Assembly: GCF_964340395.1 (NCBI RefSeq) | Contig: NC_135565.1 | Span: 16,871,709-16,935,708, forward strand | Reading direction: 5' to 3' | DNA length: 64,000 bases | Origin: Glandiceps talaboti | Taxonomy: Eukaryota > Hemichordata > Enteropneusta > Spengelidae | Shown here: positions 12,605 to 24,493 of the stretch, piece after piece | Layout: each line of letters begins with the position of its first letter | Numbering within the stretch: position 1 is the first letter of the stretch | The notes under the pieces: model-generated | What the model was told of the DNA's origin: nothing | Seen by the model: only the letters and a program-made list of their open reading frames with translations | Databases searched by the model: none | Made by a program: the position numbers and the translations under genes

Positions 12605-12879
12605 AATGCAGGAGGAAACCGGAGTACCCGGGGAAAACCTGCGTTGTTAGGTAGAGTCAAACTGAACGACACTCTTCTTACTTACAGCGTGGTAAATTTA
12701 ATTGAACCCTGAATGGGTAAGAAATAGAGATGTGACCATTGAACAAATAAACAGAAAATGAATGGAGATCTAATGACTCATAGCAAACTAAAGTAAAGTA
12801 CACAAGTAGTCAACATAAACTGAAAAATATGTCGTTGTGTCTACCTTGATAGGTTAGTTAGTGAGTACAACGATGATTA

Positions 12880-13190
12880 ATCTTTTAGTCTAATTGTCAA
12901 CACCGACCTTTGACAATTTTGAAAGCTCTGTATAATTTTACGGCAACATTTAAATTTTTCTTTTTCTTTTGCCTAATAATACTAAAAGGTTTTACGTTCT
13001 TTTTGTGAGCCAAGATAAATCTGTGTTTTTGGTTGCAGGCAATTTTGAAAAGTGTATATATCATTTTACCGTATCTTTTTTCTTTTTCTTTTGCCTATAA
13101 CTAGCATGTTTTATGTGTTTTGTGTGAGAAACTGCTAAATCCATATCATGGTTGCAGGCAAGGTTAATAAAGGATGCAAACAAATTTGAA
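12880..13190 (+). repeat. Diverged tandem pair, ~130 bp
   Basis: CAATTTTGAAAGCTCTGTAT at 12913 and CAATTTTGAAAAGTGTATAT at 13039 start two units that both contain TTTTTCTTTTGCCTA and end with a GTTGCAGGCAA motif. Confidence 0.55.
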
Positions 13191-13419
13191 GAATAGAATT
13201 TATTGTCCATTCGATGTGCATTGAAACATGAAAATGTCTAACACAAGTCCTAGACTGAAAAATTGAAGGAAATTGTTTGAGTTGTTTGCTCCTCAGAAAC
13301 CTCCCACAGGCCTGACTACCTCTAGCTGGAAGTAATCTTTTTTCATCCTGTTGTTACCATGACACCAGAGTACAAATACTGCGTTCCATGTTAGAGTGAA
13401 TTTGTTTTAAGTGGAAAAT

Positions 13420-14560
13420 GATTTATACCATAAAATACAATTGTAACGGTAAGATTTGAAGGTGAAAGCTTACTTCATTATGTGTTACATGTATAAACTA
13501 ACGTTTATAACTGACCTATAAATAGACACTTAACTTCACCTGTATACAATACGCTACATGTACTTTCCCACCAAAATATTTTTTTTTGCAAAATCTTGCA
13601 TTTTTTGTTAAAATTTTTGGTAATGTTATCTGTATTAGAGTGAAATCATAGGTTTGTGTTAAAATCTGGTTTAAAAGTAATAATTCATATTACATTTAAG
13701 TAAAATTTTGAGAAATTAGGACCCAAAATGTGAAATTTTCAGCACATCTTGATTTTTGGAAAAGTTTTTACGAAATCAAATCTTTATTTTAGAGTGAAAA
13801 TCATGCAAGAAGTCTAGGTAAGGAATTTGTGTCAAAATTTGGCTAAAAAATTTTCATATTCAATAAGTTTTTTCCAAATTTAGTGTAACAGTTTTTCAAA
13901 TAGTTGATATATTAACCTATTTTGTGGTGAAGAGATTAAATGATTTAACATCACGGTGAACAATAATAAATTGTAAGTGAAACCTCGCTTCATTATGCAT
14001 AACATGTAACTAACGATTTGACTGGTCGACAAATGGATACTTACATGTATTTAACCTCTGTAGTACACTACTTTCCCGCCTAAATATATTTCCTACAAAA
14101 TCATGTATTTTTTGCAGTTTTGGTAAAATATAAACTTTCTTTTATAGTGAAAATATAGAAATTAGTTTATGTAATGAATTTGTGTCAAAATGAGGTTAAA
14201 AAATAATCATATTTAGTAAAATTTTCAAAAATATAGAGACCTATTTTAGTAGCCCCGGATTAAATGATTTATACAATGTAAGATGCAGTATTAATGTCAA
14301 AATTGTATTGTCGGTGAAAGCTTACTTCATTATGTATTACATGTATAAACTAATGATTTGACTGACTGAGAAATCAATACTTTCTTAACCTACATGTAGT
14401 ACGGAACTAATATGCCAAATATTTTTGTATCAAAATCTTTGGATTTTTAAAACTTTTTGGTAAAATCTAAGTTTCTTTTAGACCGAAATCATGGATGTTA
14501 GTTTAGATGATAAATTTATATCAAAATCTGGTTCAAAAGTAACTATATTTTAAAGTGTAA
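13420..14560 (+). repeat. Degenerate long-period repeat, ~340-515 bp units
   Basis: The motif CTTCATTATGTGTTACATGT recurs as CTTCATTATGCATAACATGT and CTTCATTATGTATTACATGT, starting near 13471, 13988 and 14325. Each is followed by an ACTAACGxTT word and a CCxxCxAAATATTT word. This looks like an old satellite-type duplication. Confidence 0.6.
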
Positions 14561-14574
14561 GGTAGAAATTAAAG

Positions 14575-14661
14575 ATGTCTCGACCAGTCACTATAATCTT
14601 CTGATGGTCTTTATTAAAACCGACGTTTCGGCAATACAACAGTTGCCTTCTTCAGGGTAAA
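14575..14661 (-). mobile_element. Retroelement-associated motif with hammerhead-like core
   Basis: On the minus strand: CTGAAGA (14655-14649), a 5-bp stem GGCAA/TTGCC with an 8-base loop, then GAAAC (14629-14625) and GTCGG. CUGANGA-stem-GAAA is the hammerhead core layout, but here an extra A precedes the stem and no convincing stem III with a cleavage triplet is seen. Hammerhead motifs are known in Penelope-like elements; the link here is inferred. Confidence 0.4.
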
Positions 14662-14952
14662 ACTTGAATGTATTCCTGGATAGTAAACTGAATATGAGAA
14701 ACTGAATATATTTTAATATTATTATTGAGTCAATTTTTAAAAAACTGGAGTTGCTATATTTCAGCTTAATAAGTTTTAGTGAAGGGGATAATTAATGTAC
14801 ATGCGAAATGATGCGATGTGTAGTCACCACTGTTCAACTTTACATTCTAGAGTTGAGAGAAGATATACTGTGTACAAATACACATGTATGTAATTTAGAG
14901 AAGTGTGTACTGCAGAATTTTGATTCAAACATATATAGTTATCGCAGACATT

Positions 14953-15140
14953 ATACCATGCATGAGCCAGGTTCAACAAAAAATATGGAATATATACTCT
15001 GGTTGTTCTATGTCACGACAATGCACGTCTATGTCACAACAACATGTGTCTACATCATTGGTTCTGTGCACGTCTATGTCACAACAACATGTGTCTACAT
15101 CATTGGTTCTGTTGTGTTCGAAATGTGAGTCAGATGCTCA
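14953..15140 (+). mobile_element. Family B element, truncated copy with internal duplication
   Basis: Starts ACCATGCATGAGCCAGG and continues to GTTGTGTTCGAAATG. A 46-base segment containing CACGTCTATGTCACAACAAC is present twice in tandem (about 15021 and 15067). The hairpin half is missing. Confidence 0.65.
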
Positions 15141-15539
15141 AACCCAATGGATAACCTTAAGACTAGTTGAACTTCAGCTTACTGCAACTACCTCAGGTGA
15201 TTCAAAATAAATTGGTTAGAAACCGTTGCAAAAGCAAAAGTGAATTGATTCAAATCTATTGCTGATACAGTTTTTCCATTCTCGCAAACCAGAACTGTTA
15301 TTTTTTCCGCAAACTTCGAAATAACGAGACTCTGGCATCTTACGCCAATGAAAGTGGGATTCCACGTATACGTAATATATATTCATGAGTAATGACATTA
15401 TGATAATCTGACCGTCAAAGTCCGTCTCTCAAAGAATGCGTTTCAGAAATTAAATTTCAGCAACAAGAACCCAACTTTGCCAAGTCAGTTTTCAGTGTAC
15501 GTACTAGTATCTTGCCAAGGCATTGTATATCATGTGGTA

Positions 15540-15800
15540 TGCACGAGGCAATCTGATTGGTTGTCGTGTTGATGTACAAAGCCACAGAGATAAATACCTA
15601 AAGACTGTATATGAATGCTGCCTCTTGGCAGTGCATTTTGGACGGTGTCGTAAAAGAGGTTGTGGTTTGCGATGATGCAGTTTTCTCGTGGTGACAGAAA
15701 CCGGTTTCGCACTGATTGAACTGATGCCATTCAGCTTGAATCAGGATCAAATCGATTCAGGTGGGGAGAGGGCTATATAGTAGTGAGTGTACACTACACA
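15540..15800 (+). promoter_or_regulatory. Possible promoter-like segment
   Basis: The stretch is less AT-rich than its surroundings, with an inverted CCAAT (ATTGG at 15556) and a TATA-like CTATATAG at 15773. No exon could be joined to it, so this is a weak call. Random occurrence is quite possible. Confidence 0.15.
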
Positions 15801-17790
15801 GTTCTGATTCAAAACACACATATTTATCAAAGACATTAATTTTCTTTTTACAATTTCACAGTGTTTGCTAACTGAGATGTCTCAGTCCATCTGTGTTCAT
15901 ACTCATTGAGTATAAAATGAGGTACTTGAATCTAGAGTACATGAAACGTAATGAAAGTAATGTTTGTTAGTATGATTCAATATTTAATAAAAAAACCTGT
16001 GATGAAATCCAGCTTTCCATTATCGCAGACATAAACTTCAAAAATTGATTATCTACTATAGTAGATGTAATAAAGTAGAATTCGACAGGGGTCAAAGGTC
16101 ATGGTTGCAAAGTTCAACATATATAATATTCTAGGTCCTCCACTTTATCACATAGCAGCAGCTGATGTTCACAGACTAGATTTTCTGGTAAAAATCATTA
16201 TTTTACTGAATTTGGGAGATTAAATGAACAACAAAACAGTTCAGTTCTAGTTTATACATTATATATTGGACCGTAAGATATGTCGTGACGTTCCACCCTC
16301 ACCGGCCTCCTCTCACACCCTGTCATGGCGTACCTTACAGACTAGTTTATATATGCACTAGTTTGTTTTTGCACCAAACACTTATTGCAGAAAATCCAAT
16401 GAAGAATTGTGCAATATGACAGAACCATATGAGTGCAAATGTGGCATACACGGGGTATTTGCACAAGTGCTTGCAGTGTTGTCTACGGCAGTACTTTCAT
16501 GGGTGTTATGAGAACAAGCAATCGTGTCCTCATTTGCATATCATTTGCATATCATTTGCATGCAGGTATGCAATAAGGTTTTTGGTAAATTGCACTGCAG
16601 TGCAAATACTACTAGTACGTGCATGCACCTGTGCAAGTAATCCCTGGTATTAAAATATAATGTTTAATACAAATTCTATTCCCTTGGATTTAGAGACAGA
16701 CATGGTTTGAACAAATCAATTGTCCTTGCTTAGTGTCCACACTGGATCTGACAGAATGATCCCATAGGACACATGATTTGTAAGAAACATGTCTGTGTGT
16801 ATTTAAATCCCAAGTGAAAGGGGATCTTGGTATTAATTATATTCCATATTATGGAGAAGTTTTAAGAATGTTGGGGTCTACACAACTCAATTTCTAGAAT
16901 TGTCAGGTCATCAGACTAGACGCAGGAATAAATTCTGTATTTTCTGTGTTTGTGTGTATTAACTTTTTAGTAATATACACGCGATGTTAGAATAAATTCT
17001 GTATTTTCTGTCTGTGTGTATATTAACTTTAGTTACATACATATGATGTAAGATTAACAGTTGGCTTAAAGCAAACTGACAAATGAACAGATGGACTTGC
17101 CTGAAATCCCTACATGTATATAGGTATGTCTTGAATTATAATCATTGTGTATACCCTATAACTACAAAGTAACTAGTGTGTCCTCTAGTAAATGACAGAG
17201 TTTATTCTGTACATGTACTTTTCCATTCAGGGAAAAGTCCAGTCAAACCTATTTCTGTCTTTAGTACACTTGTATTGATTACTGCGATCAACTTAAATAT
17301 GATTTTGGGTGATAAAATAGCACCCTGTAACTTACTCAACTGTGAAATCTTGTAAAGAAGCCCGGCCACTGCACTTGACATGTGTTCATCCATTTTGTGG
17401 CTTTCCTGCAAGGATTTATGGGAAAATATGTTATGATGACATCACACACAGTGTAAGCTGTGTACCTTGACAAATAAATGGTCTGGACCATTGTATTGTT
17501 TGTCAACAAATTGTGAAGTTTTTTCGCTGCCGGTAGTATAGGGTTTGATCACTTGGGATCATTGTTCATTTATAACACAGTGTGTTCATATAGCCATCAG
17601 TGAGTAGCTTAGATTGTACTATGTGGTATGGACTATTGACCCCTAGTAATCTCAATTTGCATATAAGGGGCACTGTTTGCTTTCCATTTTCCCTAGGGCA
17701 ATATTCACCTAGCATGGAAGTTTTATCAGGGGTTTGCTTTGACTATGGTAAGAATATGGGCCTGAGAATGTAATGTGTTATAAAATACTT

Positions 17791-17893
17791 ATTGCCTTGC
17801 CTTATTTGGGCACTAGCAGACATATTGCCTTGCCTTATTTGGGCACTAGCAGACATATTGCCTTGCCTTATTTGGGCACTAGTCGACATATTC
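17791..17893 (+). repeat. Tandem repeat, 33 bp x 3
   Basis: ATTGCCTTGCCTTATTTGGG starts at 17791, 17824 and 17857. The period is a multiple of three, which explains the open minus-strand frame here. Confidence 0.92.
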
Positions 17894-18198
17894 CTCAGGA
17901 AATAGTGTCTACATAACAGCGCACTTGGTAAAAGATATCTACTAGTGCCCTTATAGCCAGGTAGTAAGTGTATACATGTAATAATCAATTTTCAAAAACT
18001 ATATTTTGGATTTGTTATAAATGAGGAAAGAATGAAAAGTGACACTTGTAGGAATATATTTTGACTCCAGCATAAGGTAAAAAGGCAGTACAGGTACCCA
18101 GAGAATAATCCAACATTCTTGTTGTATGTGACTTATACTGCAGTATGAGGTAAACAGCTGAGAATTATACAGTAAATGTGTTTATGGCCACTGGACCA

Positions 18199-18371
18199 AC
18201 ATTTCATTAATATGCAAATTAGCTATATAGTCCAATGTTGAAAATAATTGCCAAGACTTGTAATTCCGTGATAACAATTACATGTACTGATCTTATGAAT
18301 AAATGCCACAAGGAACATGTTTAGTCATGCAATTTATGACTAATGAGACAACATTTCATTAATATGCAAAT
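18199..18371 (+). repeat. Duplicated octamer-containing segment
   Basis: CATTTCATTAATATGCAAAT occurs exactly at about 18200 and 18352, each followed by a related AGCTATATAG or AGATATAG word. Each copy contains ATGCAAAT, the POU-factor octamer, directly beside ATTA. Confidence 0.6.
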
Positions 18372-19622
18372 CAGATATAGCTCATTTGCATACCATGGGA
18401 TCATAAAGAATCGGTAGCTCTGAGATGAGATACAGTACATGTAATGTGTGTCTAAGTAATTTCTTATCAGATATTAATTTCTTTCATATCTGTCAAACAA
18501 GTCAAGTGCGTTTGAAATATAAATTATGAATTATGGAATATCATATCTGATATAATCTTGTATGACAATCTGTACACCTGCACATGTTAAATGGCTTCGA
18601 ATTATTCTATGCCTTTGTTGTCATGGTAATAGTGAAGCGCTGTATAAACAAAATAAATCAACCACATGTGTAATAACATCAAATGTCGAATTAGGTACTG
18701 GTTTTCTACAATAAAAAATTATCAAGATTCATAGATGGAATGGACATAGCTATTTGTAGAGGAAGATACATGTATAAGGGGTGATCACACAACATCACAC
18801 AAGCTCAATAAATGAACTTCGTTCATTTAGGTGGAGGGGGTCTGGCATCAATGCGATTGCTGAACTTCATTTTCGCACTTCTAACCAGTATTCGAAAACT
18901 TTGAACCCTTCAGTGATAACAGGTTCAGTATTTATTACTGAGATGTTGATAAGTTGATTATTTCTGACACCCACAACCCAAGTTCAACCAAACCTGGCAC
19001 AAATATCACACACTACAGGAGACATGCATTTCACCTCATTTTGTGACATTGTCCCTTACGGCCAAAATCAGCCATGTTTGTTGTAAAAACTAAGTTTCAA
19101 TCCTAAAGATCCTTATACAGCCAAACAGAAGCCAAAGTTGTTGTAAAAACTTACAGTTTGGTCATGAAGTCAAAAAAATTAATACCTGCTCAACTCTCTT
19201 CAAAATGGTAGTCTTATACTCAAAATGTTTGTTAATAAATCAGTTTCACAAAGTTGTTACAGAGTCAGTCTTGTTTTTTTTATATTGTCTGGATATATGA
19301 CATGTCATGGTTTTAAAAGATTGATATTTATCAGATGTTTTCAGGTCCAGGTATAAAGTTCTTCTAGTTATTCAATGTTTCTTTAATTTTGTATATGATG
19401 TTTTTGTTTGTTTTTGTTGTTTATATTTGTTATTTGTTTTTTCTCAGTATTTTGTACAATCTGTGACCACTTGTGATGAGATATTTTGTTCTTTTCTTGT
19501 GACATATCTTTCTCTTTATGTTTTGTTATTTGTCTTCTCAGCCTGTCTTGATAATCTTGATCATCCCGTCATGTCAATGTTAATATGTGTTTTATGGCAA
19601 GCTGCTGATATACAATGTAGTC

Positions 19623-19901
19623 TGCGCCTCAGAAATAAAAATCTTACTGTTACTTTGTTCAGAAAAACTTCAGTCCATTTTCGGTCAAAATTAAGAAGAA
19701 GAAAAATTAGGGGTCAAAATTTTAGTAAAATTAAGCCATTATAGAATCAAACATGGATGCCAAACACCATATTAACCATCAGTTTCCTTGACAACAAGAG
19801 TGTGAATTTCATTTATTATTTCAAAAGAACCAGGTAAAAGCTTTAATTTGGTAAAGTTTTGAAGAATTTTGATTTTCAGAGAAATTGGTCCCTGAGGCGC
19901 A
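19623..19901. mobile_element. Single MITE-like element with GCGCCTCAG ends
   Basis: TGCGCCTCAG (19623-19632) and its inverse CTGAGGCGCA (19892-19901) bound a 279-bp AT-rich segment. Only this copy is in the window, so the family assignment is unproven. The frame at 19427-19744 overlaps it and looks non-coding. Confidence 0.5.
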
Positions 19902-20305
19902 TATTACCTTACATAATTGATTGCTGTGTGTTTTTATGTAAATGTAATATTTTATTGTTTTATTGTCTTGGTGTTCACCAATAAATGTAACGTTCTGTAA
20001 ACCTTATCCAAACCATCTGATATCATTCTACAACTTTTCCCTACATTTGGTATTGGTTTATAATTTGGTGTAGAAAAATTTTATTTGTTTCCCCCATTTG
20101 TTTGTTTCTGTAATGTCTTACCCTGTGTAAAATATTAAGGTTCCCCATGTGTGTTTATATAAATTAAATATACCTGTAAAGTCTTTCCTCTATGATTATT
20201 GACCTCTGACCTTATTAATTATTCATGCTTGGATATGGTGTATGGCTATTAACCTAACACATGTACACACATTCATGGTCATGCAATGCTAAATAACTGC
20301 TTTTA

Positions 20306-20324
20306 ATAATAATAATAATAATAA
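20306..20324 (+). repeat. (TAA)n microsatellite
   Basis: A short run of TAA units with no further structure. Confidence 0.8.
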
Positions 20325-20689
20325 AACCAAGTCACTATTTACCCCGTAAAACTCATCTGATGATCACAGCTGTGATATATGTAATCTACTGCTGTCACTG
20401 CACCCTAATCATTACCCTTGATTGCATTCAAAGAAATTGCTGATACATTGTTACCTTACCTCATTCATCACAACCATATAAGGTATTAATTTGCATAATA
20501 TGTAACCAAATATAGTAACTGACATTTGCATATATTCATATTTTTTTCCCTGCCTGGCCATCTCCTCGGATGCTGTCGCTGCCTGGTGTACATGTAATTC
20601 ACTTCAATTATGCAATTCTGCGTATCATACATACATTCGTATTTTCATCACTCGTCATTGGTTGTACATCCACGCTTGTGATCTGTGAA

Positions 20690-20744
20690 ATGTCTCGAAA
20701 TAAACAGAGTGGAGCGTACAGTGGTACCAATATCCTTCCACCAG
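20690..20744 (+). CDS. Candidate first coding exon of an unidentified multi-exon gene
   Basis: The ATG at 20690 has a purine at -3 and opens a frame reading MSRNKQSGAYSGTNILPP plus one base of the next codon, followed by the donor GTTAGT at 20745. The phase (one base carried over) fits exon 2 at 41389 exactly and gives the junction codon GTT. The same frame stays open upstream to an ATG at 20570 in a poor start context; that extension is hydrophobic and unlike the rest, so I prefer 20690. No AG dinucleotide occurs for more than 150 bases before AAACAG at 20706, so the exon could instead be internal with an acceptor there. The residues are polar and Ser/Gly/Pro-rich, typical of a disordered N-terminus. 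I do not recognise the protein. What is seen is the frame and donor; the start assignment is inference. Confidence 0.5.
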
Positions 20745-21103
20745 GTTAGTATATGATTTGCATAAATGTAACAACTTTTTGTTTGTCAGTTTGTTTTAAA
20801 ATAACAACATGGCTGCTTCTCATCCTCCATCATGCAACTTACATGTATTCAATGTTATGTGTGTAACACTTCATGTCTGTTGATGTTATTCATTTTTATA
20901 TTGTCTGTACTAATATATGTGTATGTTACTCCTGTTTACCTCAAATTGTTGTAACTGTTATTTTTATACAATGTCAAATTGTAGTTACATGTATTTTTGT
21001 ATAATTTAATCAATATTTAGTATTCACAAACAACTATTGGAATTTCAAGATTGCATTGTACACTGTATAGTGATATAGCTGTATGTGTATATCTTATGTA
21101 TAC

Positions 21104-21205
21104 ATACACACACATACATACACATACATACATACATACATACATACACACATACATACACATACATACATACACATAAATACATACATACATACATACA
21201 TGTAC
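21104..21205 (+). repeat. (CATA)n/(CACA) microsatellite
   Basis: About 100 bases of CATA units with CACA interruptions. Generates the Tyr/Val/Cys-rich and Thr/His-rich frames on both strands. Confidence 0.95.
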
Positions 21206-22149
21206 CAAATTCATTAGTGAATGATGTACAGAATCTGACTTTAAAGTCAGTCATTAAATTTAGAACGTAATAAATGTACATAAATGTATCTATTAAAAAA
21301 AGTACAAAACATGTACATTTACTTTTATTATGACTTGCAGCAGGAAGTTTTACTTCAGAAAATTTGGAAGATTTCTACAAGGTGAAATATGCACTTTTCC
21401 CTGTATCCCATACAATGCAGTAAATTTCTAATTGACATCTGCGTTTTGAGCTTAGAGTTGATGCGAATGTGGTTTCACATAATTTTTAGCCCCAACGTAA
21501 AGAGATATCTTCAAAATGATAATACTAGAGTACCTTGAGCTTTGCTTGCAGATATTAGATGCCTTTATGGTTCCTCCTTTAATAGCATTATTATTATAAA
21601 TACAACAGTGGCAGATAAAATAATTTTCTTTTAAACAATTTTTTGACTAAAATATTGACTACCAACATCTGCTGGACCACCAAATTCTAAAACTTGTGGG
21701 CCATATGAACTTTACAAAAAACTAAATTTTGAACCATGCCAAGAACAGACCACAACTTTAATCTTGGCATGACATAGGGAAGAGCTGGAGCTAACTAAAA
21801 GTTCAGAAATGCATAATGCAAATATTATTCATATATTCATAACAAACTTGTATTTCTAATTTACAAGACTTTTTTATAGATCACCGTAGTATCAGTTTAT
21901 TGTGTTTCATGAAAGCTGCATCGTCCAAGAAATGTAAAAAAATTTACATCATAATTTCACACTATTGATCACATTTGGTTGTGTAGGTTTGAACATTGAT
22001 CTGTGACATCTTCTGGTTATTGTAATTGACAGGTGTTACTACCTTACAGGCTTTCTTGTGTTTGATTCTCTCCTATTTCTATATCTAACCATAGACAGGG
22101 TCTATGATCTAACATGTCTTTGACTAATATTGACTTTCTGGTAGCGTGA

Positions 22150-22285
22150 AGGCCCAGTTTGGTTTAGGATTAAAACCTAGGTGTAAAAAAAAAGTTGTCT
22201 GGCAGAGTAATACAATAAGTTGATGTAGAACAAAAGAATAATCCAGACTTATATGTAATCCTTATTGTTCCACTGATTAGATAAC
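22150..22285 (+). repeat. Dispersed repeat pair, copy 1
   Basis: AAGGCCCAGTTTGGTTTAGG, CTGGCAGAG and AGAATAATCC occur in the same order and spacing at 61841-61980. Class unknown. Confidence 0.5.
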
Positions 22286-22418
22286 ACTAATTCTTGAACC
22301 TGGGATAGAATCCCTGGCCTTTAAATAAGTACTGTCGATATGTATGCAGTTGAAAGATATTTAGATTGTCAGCAGTCTAATTTGGAAAATGGGCTGCCTT
22401 GACCAAAACTATGCCTTG

Positions 22419-22500
22419 TCTGTGTGTCTGTGTGTCTGTGTGTGTATATGTGTGTAAATTTATCAATATACATAGAGAGAGAGAGAGAGAGGGAGGGAGG

Positions 22501-22541
<41 letters not shown>

Positions 22542-22576
22542 GGAGAGAGGGAGAGAGGGAGAGAGGGGGGGGGGAG
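22419..22576 (+). repeat. (TG)n then (GA)n/(GGGA)n microsatellite
   Basis: TGTGTCTG units are followed by about 100 bases of GA and GGGA units, ending in a G run. The purine strand is entirely on the + strand. Confidence 0.95.
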
Positions 22577-22887
22577 AATTTATTTTCACTATGAATTACA
22601 CTTCATTACAAAGTTTAGTTGGCATTTATCATTTATTTTCCCCAATCTCTGATTATCACATTAAAATGATTTACAGTGTACATTTTCAGTACAAATTGAA
22701 CTGTGTTGTTATCACTATTTACACATGAAATAACACTGAAATCTATACAAGATTTGATAGTTATCTTTATGTTCCCAAATGGTGTATGATAAAAAGCAAT
22801 AATCATTATCAAGTTATATTACATTGGATTCAATCAAAGAGGTCTTTTGGTCAAAGACAGTTACATTGTACCAAAGATGAAATGTCA

Positions 22888-23600
22888 CAGTGTTTTTGCC
22901 AAGGTTTGGGTGGATGAAAAAAATGTGTTGTTGTTAAATTTCATAGACCCCCTCCCCACAGGGTCTATGGTTGTTTGTACTCCTGTAAGCACTCTTCATA
23001 ATAAGTGGTAGCATAGTGGAAAAGTCTTGTAAAACTTGCGTATATTGATATAGTATCATAATTTTGATGGAGAATCTATTATTAGTGTTATCACTAAGGT
23101 TTTGGAACCTTGTGACTGAGCTGGGAAATGTGATAAAACTTGCCTAGATTTCTGTACTGACTGTCATACTTTAGTGGGGAATCTGGTATCACTGTTTTTG
23201 CTCAGTAAGGTTGTAGAACAACCCATCAGTAGCAAAGTGGGGAATGTGATAAAACTTGCCTAGATTTCTGTACTGTATTCCATACTTTTAGTGGGGAATC
23301 TGGTATCACTGTTTTGCTACGGGTTTGGAACCCAGTAGCAAAGTGGGGAATCTGATAAAACTTGCCTAGATTTCTGTACTGTATTCCATACTATTAGTGG
23401 GGAATCTGGTATCACTGTTTTTGCTCAGTAAGGTTTTGGAACCCAGTAGCAAAGTGGGGAATGTGATAAAACTTGCCTAGATTTCTGTACTGTATTCCAT
23501 ACTTTTAGTGGGGAATCTGGTATCACTGTTTTGCTACGGTTTTGGAACCCAGTAGGAAAGTGGGGAATCTGATAAAAGTTAACTTAGATTTCCATATCTT
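22888..23600 (+). repeat. Tandem repeat, ~106-116 bp, ~5 units
   Basis: TGCCTAGATTTCTGTACTG recurs at 23141, 23257, 23363 and 23474, with a diverged unit near 23580. Units contain CACTGTTTTTGCT and GGTTTTGGAACCC, resembling the family D terminus. The array is preceded at 22888 by CAGTGTTTTTGCCAAGG itself. Confidence 0.85.
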
Positions 23601-24087
23601 GTACAGAGTGTATATTTCTATCGTTGATGGGTGATGTCCATAAAATACTACCTGGGAGACTCAGGTACATTTGATCTACTTAAACTATCACCCCTTACTT
23701 ATAGCATAAATATTGTGACAGGGATGAATTGATGTGATTCAACTCTATAGGAAATCACTGAAGTCAGGGAGTGCCTGGAAATTGAACGGTTCACATTTCG
23801 AACAGGAAATCTTCAAAGCCATGTGTCTTTTGATTCAAGGAAGGGAGGTCAGGAGTCGATGTGCTATGTTTTAAAAATAGATTTGTGAACTAAACTCTGA
23901 GATTTATTTGTTGTCAAGGAAGGTGGTCTGAACAAAGAAGGGGTCAGGAGTCGATGTGCAATGTTTTAAAAATAGATTTGTGAACAAAACTCACAGATTT
24001 CAGTATATTCATGAGAGCCGGCATCAACAGGATAGTGAGGTCATGCAGGATTTGAATTATTTTGCAATATTTTGTGGATTCATGAAG

Positions 24088-24493
24088 AAAGTGCACAGAT
24101 TTCAGCCAATGAAAGTGCATAGATTTCAGCCAATGAAAGTGCACAGATTTCAGCCAATGAAAGTGCACAGATTTCAGCCAATGAAAGTGCACAGATTTCA
24201 GCCAATGAAAGTGCACAGATTTCAGCCAATGAAAGTGCACAGATTTCAGCCAATGAAAGTGCACAGATTTCTGCCAATGAAAGTGCACATATTTCAACCA
24301 ATGAAAGTGCACAGATTTCAGCCAATGAAAGTGCACAGATTTCAGCCAATGAAAGTGCACAGATTTCAGCCAATAAAAGTACACAGATTTCAGCCAATGA
24401 AAGTGCACAGATTTCAGCCAATGAAAGTGCACAGATTTCAGCCAATGAAAGTGCACAGATTTCAGCCAATGAAAGTGCACAGATATCAGCCAA
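24088..24493 (+). repeat. Minisatellite, 24 bp x ~17, CCAAT in each unit
   Basis: The unit is close to GTGCACAGATTTCAGCCAATGAAA (given here in two parts: GTGCACAGATTT and CAGCCAATGAAA), with few substitutions. Because 24 is divisible by three, three frames stay open for more than 130 codons, with 8-residue repeats such as VHRFQPMK. No splice or start context supports coding. Confidence 0.95.

Larger units (their letters stand above)
1..20689. other. 5' flank of the candidate gene, repeat-rich, no supported gene
   Basis: No exon with convincing splice sites and coding-like composition was found. Besides the repeats listed separately, the following stretches are plain AT-rich sequence in which I see nothing: 1751-3220, 4160-4475, 7545-7985, 8255-9220, 9260-10750, 15130-17790 (apart from the possible promoter-like segment listed) and 19910-20560. 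A far-upstream non-coding first exon of the gene could lie here unseen. Confidence 0.6.

Noticed and set aside
19427-19744. 105-codon frame as an exon
   Set aside because: Hydrophobic then basic with no family resemblance; its 3' half is inside the GCGCCTCAG-ended element.
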